Assembly (NCBI GenBank): GCA_031290855.1
Contig: JAISLM010000021.1
Span: 1 to 51,394, forward strand
Length of the DNA stretch: 51,394 nucleotides
Direction of reading: 5' to 3'
DNA from: Spirochaetaceae bacterium
GTDB taxonomy: Bacteria > Spirochaetota > Spirochaetia > Treponematales > Breznakiellaceae
Part shown: one piece after another, positions 24,655-32,431 of the stretch
How the letters are laid out: every line of letters begins with the position of its first letter
Position numbering within the stretch: the first letter of the stretch is position 1
Translations under genes and position numbers: made by a program
Notes under the pieces: generated by a model
Seen by the model: the letters and a program-made list of their open reading frames with translations, nothing else
Database searches by the model: none
Told to the model about the DNA's origin: nothing

Positions 24655-25690
24655 TCACTGACAGGGAGGATTTCCAGTGCAGCCCTTTTCACGAATGAGC
24701 TTCAACAGGTTCTCTATCGCCCCGTTCAGCTTCCGGTTCAATTCAACCGGGTTATACAAGGCCCGCCTCCGCCTCAGTTCCGCCTTGCACTCCTCTGAAG
24801 TATCAGGCGACTTCGCCAGCCGGCGGAAGGGCGTCCGCGCTCCCTTCCCGTAAACTTTTTTGTACCACCCGCCCGCCTGTTTTTCTTTCGACACCGGCTT
24901 GAAGGACTGATACCGGTAATTGTACAGCGGACACAGGTAGCGGTACAGCTCCGCCAGACGGCGTACTCGGCGGACGTGTCGAACCGGAAGCAGCCGTCCG
25001 TTTTCCGCACGACATCGAAGTTCTTTTGCCCGGCGTAACAGTTATCATTTTTGTGACAGGGCCCGGTTCGCGTCGGCCCGGTATGCCGTCCAGGACACCA
25101 CCTGGGCAGGGGCTCGTTGATGAATTCCATGCCCTTACCGTAATGAGCGCCCTTAAGGGGGGAAGGGAAGCTCCTCCTTTATGTCCAAAAAAGCGTCAAA
25201 ACCCGGCGCTTGGCCGCGTTTTTTGGCAGCGCCCGCTCTTCTGCCCGCCCCGAAAATACATCGCTCCCCGTCAAGGTTTCGCGGAATTGGCCGCCCGCCG
25301 GCCCTCTGCGGCGCGCCGCCGGATCAAAAGCGAGGAAACCGTCCTTCATCACGCCCCGGTCAAACCCGGTTCACACCGGGATTTGGCTCCGCAGGGGCGT
25401 GTACGCCGCCCGTATCGTGCCCACTACACGGATTTCCGGCTTCTTCCGCGCACCGGCAAACGGCGGATCCGCCCCGCCGGACTCGCTTCCCCAGGCAGTT
25501 TCTCCATCGCGGACCTTATGCCGTACCCGCCGTCCGCATCCGGAAACCCTGTCATCCCCCGTATCATCGGCACCGGCGGATTACAACCCGGCTCCTCCGC
25601 TGGATGTGTTTTGCAACTTCATTATACCGGACCTGGCGATGTCTTTCCTGCGTCCCGCTATTTTCGCTTTTCAGATTTGATTTGGCCGGG
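24655..25690 (-). pseudogene. Decayed integrase-type IS transposase
   Basis: On the minus strand, pieces of an integrase-core (rve) transposase of about 400 residues can be followed across several frames: IRAAYTPLRSQIPV, then GQFRETLTGSDVFSG, FDAFLDIKEELPFPP, MEFINEPLPRWC, KNDNCYAGQKNFDVVRKT, ELYRYLCPLYNYRYQSF, and the intact C-terminus YKKVYGKGARTPFRRLAKSP to its stop at 24655. At least three or four frameshifts and stops separate them, one of them near 24960. The Asp of the central DSDNGSEF motif of this family is lost. The element is dead. No terminal repeats are recognisable. Confidence 0.8.
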
Positions 25691-25691
25691 T

Positions 25692-25857
25692 AAATGAACC
25701 TCCCCGCCACAAAACAGCGTCAAGCGTACGCGTGTGGATTGTGCCGCCGGCGCAACCCACAACGGCAAACCGCTATGCGGTTTGTGCCTGACGTTTTACC
25801 TCCTGCCTAACCTGATAAGGAGGGACACAAGGCGGTGGAGCAGACTCCGCTGCGAAT
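25692..25857 (+). repeat. 166-bp structured repeat, copy 2
   Basis: Homologous to 22800-22966 over the full length. The inner hairpin is TGTGGATTGTGCC-gcc-GGCGCAACCCACA. At the fifth pair copy 1 has T-A and copy 2 has G-C, a compensatory change, and another difference gives a G-U wobble. It directly abuts the decayed transposase. Confidence 0.8.
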
Positions 25858-26013
25858 GAGCCTCCACGCGGCAAGCCCTAAACTTGACCCGCAAAATATT
25901 TCCTGACGAAAAGCTCCCCGCCGAGCCGCCGGAACGGTGTTTCCGGTCCGGCTTCTTTCCGTTTTTTCTCCGTATATTAAAGCAAACCGCGGGTTAATCG
26001 CCAATATATTTAC

Positions 26014-26613
26014 ATGAGACATTTAAGAATGCTGAAACAGGGCGTGTGGTACGAAATCAGTACCCGCGTCAACAACCGGGAACCCCTGTTTCGCGGGGGC
26101 CGGGCCCCGGCTCTGTTCGACCGGGTGTTCCGTGAGACCGCGAACAGGTTTGTCTTCGCGGTCCGGGGCTTAAGTCTTGCCGGCGACCGGCTGGCCTTTT
26201 ACATCAGGCCCGCGGACGGGTTCGAGCTGCCCGCGATAATGAAATGGCTGAAGCAGACCTTCGCCATTAGGTACAACAGGGACAATGGACGGACGGGACA
26301 CCTGTGGGGCGACCGGTACTGGTCGCGGATCCTGGAAGGGGAGCCGCCGGACGGCGTGGAGGCGGCGGGGGACTCCCCGGCCCTCTGCGGGGTCAGACCC
26401 GTAATCGGGCAACGCCTCGCAGGACGCATGGCGGCGGGAGTCCCGCCGGACGGCGGCAGGGTCAGACCCCACAGCGGGGAACGCCTCGCCGGACGCATGG
26501 CGGCGGGGGACTCCCCGGCCCTCTGCGGGGTCAGACCCCGCAGAGGGGAACGGACTGCCGGGGCCGCGTTTTCCCGTCTATACCCACTTACCATCGCCCC
26601 GGCGCCCGGATAA
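26014..26613 (+). CDS. RAYT/IS200-like (Y1_Tnp-type) protein lacking the HUH motif
   Basis: The first 110 residues resemble REP-associated tyrosine transposases of the IS200 superfamily: GVWYEISTRVNNREPLF near the start, then RFVFAVRGLSLAGDRLAFYI, MKWLKQTFAIRYNRDNGRTGH and LWGDRYWSRILEGEPP. The usual His-hydrophobic-His (HUH) of the nuclease is absent, where FYIRPADG stands instead, so it may not cut DNA alone. Residues 115-183 are three 23-residue repeats rich in Ala, Gly and Arg, encoded by 69-bp direct repeats. The ATG at 26014 has no strong ribosome site. It sits inside an inverted-repeat-bounded cassette. Confidence 0.7.
   Translation: MRHLRMLKQGVWYEISTRVNNREPLFRGGRAPALFDRVFRETANRFVFAVRGLSLAGDRLAFYIRPADGFELPAIMKWLKQTFAIRYNRDNGRTGHLWGDRYWSRILEGEPPDGVEAAGDSPALCGVRPVIGQRLAGRMAAGVPPDGGRVRPHSGERLAGRMAAGDSPALCGVRPRRGERTAGAAFSRLYPLTIAPAPG
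26356..26562 (+). repeat. Three 69-bp tandem repeats inside the RAYT-like gene
   Basis: Each unit encodes 23 residues (such as RMAAG...ERLAG) and contains a GGGTCAGACCC palindrome. The same core is found in the intergenic repeats at 7771 and 7880. Confidence 0.85.
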
Positions 26614-26759
26614 ACGGCATAATCCGCCCGTAGAATCTTAGCGGCCTCCATTTCCTCACCACACCGAACCCGCCCAGGGGGATACGTCTGCCCTGAAATC
26701 TGAATTGTGGGTCAAGTTTAGCTTTGTATAGGGTGGGGGTGTTCCATTTTGGGCGCATC

Positions 26760-26911
26760 GCCGCTGCGCGGCGAGCGGGCTATCCGCTCCAATTCCGCAC
26801 AAACCGCGAAGCGGTTAAACCTCCCGCCCATGAAACGATTAAATCCCTTCCCTGTATCCCAGGTGGAGTTTTGCAAAGCAAAACTCCGAAAATAACCGCG
26901 CAACGGTTATT
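26760..26911. repeat. Cluster of five small perfect hairpins
   Basis: GCCGC-tgc-GCGGC (26760), GAGCGG-gctat-CCGCTC (26773), AACCGC-gaa-GCGGTT (26802), GGAGTTTTGC-aaa-GCAAAACTCC (26865) and AATAACCG-cgcaa-CGGTTATT (26891). No gene is supported between the RAYT gene and polA. Confidence 0.8.
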
Positions 26912-27055
26912 CCGCTTCTATCCATTGCGAGTCCTGGCCGACACAGGCATCAACGCAGCGGCACAGGGGTAAGCGGAACAACAAACGCTAGAAACCAATC
27001 CCCAAGAACCGGGCGTACCTGATGTCCCAGGAAAAGACGCAGAGTCCGCCCTCTA

Positions 27056-29914
27056 TTAGTGGAAGTCTCCCCAGCGTTTGCCGATTTCTACGCTTACCCG
27101 TAGCGGGACGGAGAGTTTGGCCGCATTTTCCATCACGCCGCGAACCAGGCGGGCCGTCGCCTCGCCTTCCTCTTCCGGGCCTTCCAGGATAAGTTCGTCA
27201 TGAACCTGAAGCAGCATACGCCAGCGCTTGTCTTCGGGATGGTCCTCGTTCACTTCCGTAAGAGCCTTGTCCAGGTCTATCATAGCGCGTTTCACGATGT
27301 CGGCGGCCGTTCCCTGAATCGGCGTATTGACGGCGATGCGCTGTGCGGCGGCCTTTTCGGTCTTGTTGGACGAATTGATCGTCGGTATGGCCCGGCGGCG
27401 GCCAAAAAGCGTCGAGACGTAGCCGTTTTTTTCCGCACCTTCAATAATATTGCTTAACAGGGCGCGGACCCCGCTGTAAGTTTTGAAGTAGGCGTCGATG
27501 AAAGAAACGGCTTCGGTACGGCTTATACCAAGCTCATCGCCAAGACGGAACGCGCTCATGCCGTACATCACGCCGAAGTTGATCACCTTGGCGATACGGC
27601 GCTGGGCCGCGTCAACCGCGCTTTCGTCAATGCCGAAGATACGCGCCGCCGTTTCCGCGTGTATGTCCTTGCCCGCGTTAAAGGCTGCGCTGAGCGCCTC
27701 GTCTTTGGAAAGGTGGGCCAGTACAACCAGCTCTATCTGGCTATAGTCGGCGGATACCAGAGTCATTCCCGGCGATGCGACAAAGGCCTCGCGGATACGC
27801 CTGCCTTCTTCGTCCCGGACCGGTATATTCTGTAGATTGGGGTCACGGCTGGAAAGGCGTCCGGTCGCGGTGCCGTTTTGGATAAAGCTGGTGTGGACAC
27901 GGCCCTTACTGTCGGCAATGGCCGGCAGAACGTCAACATAGGTGGACTTCAGCTTGCTGAGCGCCCGGTGCCGCAGGATAAGACCCGGAACGGGGTCGCT
28001 GCGGGCAAGCTCGGCGAGGACGGCCACGTCGGTGGAGTATCCGGTCTTTGTTTTTTTGCCCGGTTTGAGTCCGCGCTCCGTAAAAAGTATGTCCTGCAGC
28101 TGCTTTGGGGAAGACAGGTTGAACTTATGACCGACAATTTTCCATGTTTCAGCCTGGGTCCGTTCAATATCGACGCCAAGCTCCGCTCCGTAGGCGCGCA
28201 GGGCGGAGCTTTCTATCATTATCCCGGTGCCTTCCATCTTGGCCAGGATGGGCACGAGCGGCATTTCGAGCGTGTCGAACAGGGAACGCGAGCCGGTTTC
28301 GTTCATCTTTTCGTCCAGGACGGCCTTTATCCGCAGACAGAGGTCGGCGGCCTCCGCCGAATACCGGCAGGCGGTTTCAAGCGGCGTTTCGTGGAACAGG
28401 CCTCCCTTGGGGACTATCGAAAAGTAGCTTACCGCGTCGTAGCCCAGGTGATCGCGGGCAAGGGCCGAAAGAGCGTAGCTGGAACGTTCCGGCACACAGA
28501 GCCAGGCCGCAATCATCGTGTCATAGATCGAACAGCTCCAGCGGGGAAGCCCCCATACGCAGGAAACTTCGCAGTTGAACTTTACGTTATGCGCTATCAC
28601 ATTGACGGAACTGTCAGCCAGCAGAGGCGCGATCAGGGCGCGGACAGCCTTTTCCGGCAGACAGCGCTCGTCACGTGTCGAAGATGCCGGCCCGTGCGGG
28701 CACAGCGGGACATAGACCGCTTCGCGCACCTTCACGGCCAGGGACAGACCGACCAGTTTGTCGCGCCAGGCTTCGGGGGTGTCGGTCGCGAAATTCAGCG
28801 CGAAGTAACCCTGTCTGCGCGCCTCCTCAAGGAGGGCCTCCAATTCCTTTAGATCGAGAATAACCCTGTAAGAGCCAACCGGTTCACATGGCAAAACGTC
28901 ATCTTTTTCGGCGTTATCCATGCCGCTTTCACCGGCGGCGGCGTTACCGTAGCGCGGTTTTGCGCCGCCGTTGGCGTCTTCCAGCCCGTCCAAAGGCCCG
29001 TTCAGAAGTTCCTTGGCAAGAGACGGGATACTTTCCCGTACAAGAAAGGCCGCCCCCGCCCTGCGGTCAAGGTTTTCGATGCTGAGGCCGGACATGCCGC
29101 TTACCGGAAGCGGCACGTCTCCGCGCAGCGTGATCAGATCCCTGGAAAGGTAGGCGTTGTCCTTGCCCTCCGCCAGTTTTTTTGCCAGGCCGCTGTCGAT
29201 AGAGCCTATATTTTGATAGATTTGGTCCAGGGAGCCGTAGCGTGTCAGCAGCTTGACGGCGGTCTTATCGCCGATCCCTTTAACGCCCGGCACATTGTCC
29301 GAACTGTCGCCGGTCAGCGACAGCAAATCAAGGATTTTTTCGGGGGGAATCCCCCACTCCGCGCATACCTCGTCCCGTCCCATAGTCTGGTAGGGCAGCT
29401 TTGTAAGTTTGTTGTACTGCGAGACGGTTCCCGCCGACGTTTTTGAGGGGCGAAGCTGGATTATGCCGTCACCGACAAGCTGCAACAGGTCTTTATCGGA
29501 AGAAACGATGTAGCAGGGATACTTTTCGGCGCGGCACCTTTCGGCCAGTGTGGCTATCACGTCGTCCGCCTCGAAACCGTCAACCTTGAGGACGGGTATC
29601 TTCAGCGCATGAAGAAATTCCTCGACGAGCGGCACCTGGGCGTGCAGGTCTTCCGGCGCTTTCTGCCTCTGCGCCTTATACTGGGGGTACTGCTTGTGGC
29701 GGAAAGTGGGGGTACGCGAATCGAAAACGGCTGCAAGGAAGCGTACCCCGCTCCCGTTCCCGTCCAGAAGCGTGATCAAGGTACGGGCAAAGCCGAACAG
29801 GGCGGACATATTCTTGCCGTCCTTGTTCCGCAGCGGGCGCGAGATGAACGCGAAGTACGAGCGGTAAATCAGAGCGTAAGAGTCAACAAGGTAGAGGGCG
29901 TCAGGTTTGTTCAT
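27056..29914 (-). CDS. polA: DNA polymerase I
   Basis: This performs repair synthesis and removal of Okazaki primers. The 952-residue protein has an N-terminal 5'-3' exonuclease domain (residues 1 to about 300: DSYALIYRSYFAF, GFEADDVIATLAE, SSDKDLLQL, GDSSDNVPGVKGIGDK). The middle domain is of the 3'-5' exonuclease fold but its catalytic acids are gone (see findings). The polymerase domain (residues about 560-952) has ADYSQIELVVLAH, INFGVMYGMSAFRL and QVHDELILEG. Length is normal. The ATG directly follows the TGA of fliG with no space, so translation is probably coupled. Confidence 0.97.
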   Translation of the reverse strand: MNKPDALYLVDSYALIYRSYFAFISRPLRNKDGKNMSALFGFARTLITLLDGNGSGVRFLAAVFDSRTPTFRHKQYPQYKAQRQKAPEDLHAQVPLVEEFLHALKIPVLKVDGFEADDVIATLAERCRAEKYPCYIVSSDKDLLQLVGDGIIQLRPSKTSAGTVSQYNKLTKLPYQTMGRDEVCAEWGIPPEKILDLLSLTGDSSDNVPGVKGIGDKTAVKLLTRYGSLDQIYQNIGSIDSGLAKKLAEGKDNAYLSRDLITLRGDVPLPVSGMSGLSIENLDRRAGAAFLVRESIPSLAKELLNGPLDGLEDANGGAKPRYGNAAAGESGMDNAEKDDVLPCEPVGSYRVILDLKELEALLEEARRQGYFALNFATDTPEAWRDKLVGLSLAVKVREAVYVPLCPHGPASSTRDERCLPEKAVRALIAPLLADSSVNVIAHNVKFNCEVSCVWGLPRWSCSIYDTMIAAWLCVPERSSYALSALARDHLGYDAVSYFSIVPKGGLFHETPLETACRYSAEAADLCLRIKAVLDEKMNETGSRSLFDTLEMPLVPILAKMEGTGIMIESSALRAYGAELGVDIERTQAETWKIVGHKFNLSSPKQLQDILFTERGLKPGKKTKTGYSTDVAVLAELARSDPVPGLILRHRALSKLKSTYVDVLPAIADSKGRVHTSFIQNGTATGRLSSRDPNLQNIPVRDEEGRRIREAFVASPGMTLVSADYSQIELVVLAHLSKDEALSAAFNAGKDIHAETAARIFGIDESAVDAAQRRIAKVINFGVMYGMSAFRLGDELGISRTEAVSFIDAYFKTYSGVRALLSNIIEGAEKNGYVSTLFGRRRAIPTINSSNKTEKAAAQRIAVNTPIQGTAADIVKRAMIDLDKALTEVNEDHPEDKRWRMLLQVHDELILEGPEEEGEATARLVRGVMENAAKLSVPLRVSVEIGKRWGDFH

Positions 29915-31120
29915 TCAGCTCACCAACTCGTCGCCCAGCATAAGGATTTGCCCGCTTTCCCGTTCATTGCGGAACCAGTCCATGAAGCTTTTGATCGCCG
30001 CGTCCGAGTCCTTTTTGGATATAAGCCCCATGAAGCGCAGTTCGTCTTCCACTTCAGCGCGGCGGCGGGTGGAAATGTTGGAAAGGATCTTTTCGGTAAA
30101 GGCTCCCTCGCGCCCCTTGACGAGCACGGCAATGTCCCGGATGTCCATTTCGCGCAGTTTTTGCTGTATCGGCTTGTTCTCCGCCTTGACCACGTCGTCC
30201 AGGGTGTAAAGGCGTTCCTTCAGCTTGCTGCTCAGGTCAGGGTCCTCGTCCGACAGCTCGTTCAGTATCCTGTCGCCAAAAGAGACGGCGGAATGTTTAA
30301 GGATCGCGGCCAGCGCCCCCATGCCGTCAACATCGCTGGTAACCAGCCCGCTTATGCTGCGGGCCTTCTCGCGCAGCACGGAGGCCGTCTTTTCGAGCGC
30401 TTCCGGCGAAATTTTGCCGAGCCGCCCGATACGGCGCACCGTTTCGAGCCGCCACGCCGGTTCCGCGCAGGCAAGCGCCTTTGCGGCCAGGGACGCGGAT
30501 ATCCGTGAAAGTATAACCGCGCCCGTCGCCGGAAGCTCGTCCCTCAGCAGCATGGCCACCTGCTCCCCCGAAAAATCCTCAAGGAAGCTGAACGAAGTTT
30601 CCTTTACGTCCGGAACGGAACGGCGCAGGAAGGCCTCGCCCTTTTCCGGGCCGAAGGCGGCGTACAAGAGGCGGCGGGCCTCCTCCAGACCGCCCGCCGC
30701 GCCGCCGGAGGAAAGGGACGACGAGAGCAGCCCCTGAAATTCGGCGAAAATCTCGGACGCCTCCTCCTTCGTTATGCCGCGAATATCGGCGATCTCGCGC
30801 GAAATGCTTTCGACCTGATCCTCGTCAAGGTTTGCAAGCACCTTGGCGGCCTGGTCGGGCCCTATCAGGATAAGGAACTTCGCGACTTTCCTCGCCTTGG
30901 ATTCCCTGCTGCCGCCGTCCCCGTCCGGCCCGCCGGGCGCCTGGCGGGCCGGTATCTTCGCAAAGGCCCCCGCCTTTTCGCGCCAGCCCTCCGGCCTGCC
31001 TTCCTCGTCTTTCACCGCTTCCGCTCCGGAAACTTCGGCTTTCACCGCCTGAGTTTGCTCCGGGGTCGCCCCTGCGCCGCGTTTGTACGCGGCCAGTTTT
31101 CGTTTTGTCTCAAGGTCCAT
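29915..31120 (-). CDS. fliG: FliG-family flagellar motor switch protein (probably FliG1)
   Basis: FliG couples the flagellar rotor to the stators and MS ring. The 401-residue product starts with a non-conserved charged region (residues 1-75), then FliG-type domains: KFLILIGPDQAAKVLANLDE (N), a middle domain, and the C-terminal motor region with VKAENKPIQQKLREMD and the charged torque helix region RRAEVEDELRFMG. Length exceeds the usual 340 residues because of the N-terminal extension. Spirochaetes carry two FliG proteins. This copy stands outside a flagellar operon, next to polA, as expected for FliG1 rather than the main rotor protein. That choice is inference. Confidence 0.88.
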   Translation of the reverse strand: MDLETKRKLAAYKRGAGATPEQTQAVKAEVSGAEAVKDEEGRPEGWREKAGAFAKIPARQAPGGPDGDGGSRESKARKVAKFLILIGPDQAAKVLANLDEDQVESISREIADIRGITKEEASEIFAEFQGLLSSSLSSGGAAGGLEEARRLLYAAFGPEKGEAFLRRSVPDVKETSFSFLEDFSGEQVAMLLRDELPATGAVILSRISASLAAKALACAEPAWRLETVRRIGRLGKISPEALEKTASVLREKARSISGLVTSDVDGMGALAAILKHSAVSFGDRILNELSDEDPDLSSKLKERLYTLDDVVKAENKPIQQKLREMDIRDIAVLVKGREGAFTEKILSNISTRRRAEVEDELRFMGLISKKDSDAAIKSFMDWFRNERESGQILMLGDELVS

Positions 31121-31164
31121 CGCTCATAATAGCTGATAAATCCGTTTGTTGGTAAGTGGGGCGG

Positions 31165-31280
31165 CGTATGAATGAAGCTCCACGCCGCGCTTCGGGCCGG
31201 AAGGGCCTTTCCGCTTAGGCTCCTTTCCCTTTTTTCTCCGTCCGTTAAAGCAAATCGCAGGCAGGCGCCCGTATATTTAC
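31165..31280 (+). repeat. Internal fragment of the RAYT-cassette left end
   Basis: Blocks such as TTTTTTCTCCGTCCGTTAAAG, written here within 21 bases as TTTTTCTCCGT-ccg-TTAAAG, and CGTATATTTAC match 25945-26013. The terminal TTGACCC end is missing. It runs straight into MITE-like element B. Confidence 0.55.
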
Positions 31281-31511
31281 GGGACTTTCCCAAAACTTCA
31301 GTTTTTGGCGGACAAGCTTCGCTTGGGAGACAAGCTTCGCTTGTCCGGCTGCCTTGGATTTATATGAAAAAACGGGACGGACTTTAGTCCATGCGCGTTT
31401 ACTTGGGGATAGGGTACAGCGGACGGAACACGTACCTTTGGTCCGGCGACTCCTCTGTTTTTCGTAACGTGCACAGCCGTACCGGCTTGTATACTTCTTT
31501 GGGAAAGCCTC
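31281..31511. mobile_element. MITE-like element B, copy 2
   Basis: Its ends are GGGACTTTCCCAAAACT and the complement of GAGGCTTTCCCAAAG. The interior matches 11107-11306, including GACAAGC-ttc-GCTTG, the TTTATATGAAAAA tract and GGACT-tt-AGTCC. The right end stops three bases before the rfuD stop codon. Confidence 0.65.
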
Positions 31512-31513
31512 TG

Positions 31514-32431
31514 TCATCCGGAATTTGACGGCTTTGTGGTAGTTGTTTTGATGATGCGGTTGTTGAGCCGCAGGCGTGAACGGTGTGCGAATACATAGAG
31601 AAGCAGGGCCAGAGCCGAAGGGATGCCCAGGAACGCGACGGAGGAGTCCTGAAAGAGGCCCTGAACGCTGAAGGAGAGGTTTTCCGCAAACGCGAAGACA
31701 AGGCTCGCGGCCAGGATGCCCCAGATGTTGCGGAAGCCCATGTAGACGGCGGCCAGTGCTATCCATGCACGGCTGCCCGCACCGCCCGGGGCGTAGACGC
31801 CGACCCTCAGGCTTAGGGCGCAGCCGGAAAGCGCGGCCAGGAAGGCCGCCGCCGTCCAGGAGGCTTCCCTGTAACGCCATCCGTTAAGGCCGCGTTCCAG
31901 GGCGGCGGGGCCGGAAAGTCCGACGGCTTTTAGGCGCAGTCCCCAAACGGTGCTTTTCAGGAAAAGCGCTTCGGCGGCAAGGCAGGCAAAAGCCGCGTAG
32001 ACAAACGGCGGCTGCGACGAAAGCAGGGCTCCCAACACGGGCAGTCCTTCGAGCGGCGCTATGCGCAGCGGGGCTTGCGCGGAGAAGGCCGCGTTCCGTA
32101 AAACGCCCGCCGTGCCGAAAAACCGCAGTGAAAGCGCCCCGCACAGGCCGTGGGCGGCAAGGTTCGTCGCTATTCCGGCCACGAAAGGGTCGGCGCCGCT
32201 CTTTCGCACGAAGCGGGCGAGCAAGAAGCCGCCGGCGGCGCACAGGAACGCGCTTATCAGGGTTCCCGCCGCCGTCGAACCGGTCCAGACTGTCAACGCG
32301 AAACATCCGAAGGAGCCCATGACAATGAAGCCTTCTATTCCGATCAGCAGGAAGCCGGCATACTCCGTAAGCAAGGCGCCCAGCGCGGCGGTCAGTACCG
32401 GCGCGGCGGCGTATAAGATGTTAAATCCCAT
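31514..32431 (-). CDS. rfuD: Riboflavin ABC transporter permease RfuD
   Basis: This is the second permease of the importer, 305 residues with eight to nine hydrophobic segments. It belongs to the branched-chain/sugar-nucleoside type (BPD_transp_2), with PVLTAALGALLTEYAGFL and EGFIVMGSFG at the N-terminus and WIALAAVYMGFRNIWGILAASLVFA, cited here in two parts: WIALAAVYMGF and NIWGILAASLVF. It overlaps rfuC by 11 bp and is last in the operon. The stop codon lies just outside a MITE-like element. Assignment to riboflavin rests on the FMN riboswitch and gene order like treponemal rfuABCD. Confidence 0.85.
   Translation of the reverse strand: MGFNILYAAAPVLTAALGALLTEYAGFLLIGIEGFIVMGSFGCFALTVWTGSTAAGTLISAFLCAAGGFLLARFVRKSGADPFVAGIATNLAAHGLCGALSLRFFGTAGVLRNAAFSAQAPLRIAPLEGLPVLGALLSSQPPFVYAAFACLAAEALFLKSTVWGLRLKAVGLSGPAALERGLNGWRYREASWTAAAFLAALSGCALSLRVGVYAPGGAGSRAWIALAAVYMGFRNIWGILAASLVFAFAENLSFSVQGLFQDSSVAFLGIPSALALLLYVFAHRSRLRLNNRIIKTTTTKPSNSG

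Larger units (their letters stand above)
25878..26721 (+). mobile_element. RAYT cassette with 17-bp terminal inverted repeats
   Basis: The ends are CTAAACTTGACCCGCAA (25878-25894) and the complement of CTAAACTTGACCCACAA (26705-26721), 16 of 17 bases identical. The interior holds only the RAYT-like gene and two flanks. The left flank recurs at 1308-1415 and partly at 31165-31280. The right flank recurs at 14211-14313. No clear target-site duplication is visible. Confidence 0.65.

Noticed and set aside
25026..25697. Three overlapping plus-strand frames of 150-220 residues
   Set aside because: They are antisense to the decayed transposase and have Arg/Pro-rich composition without any motif.
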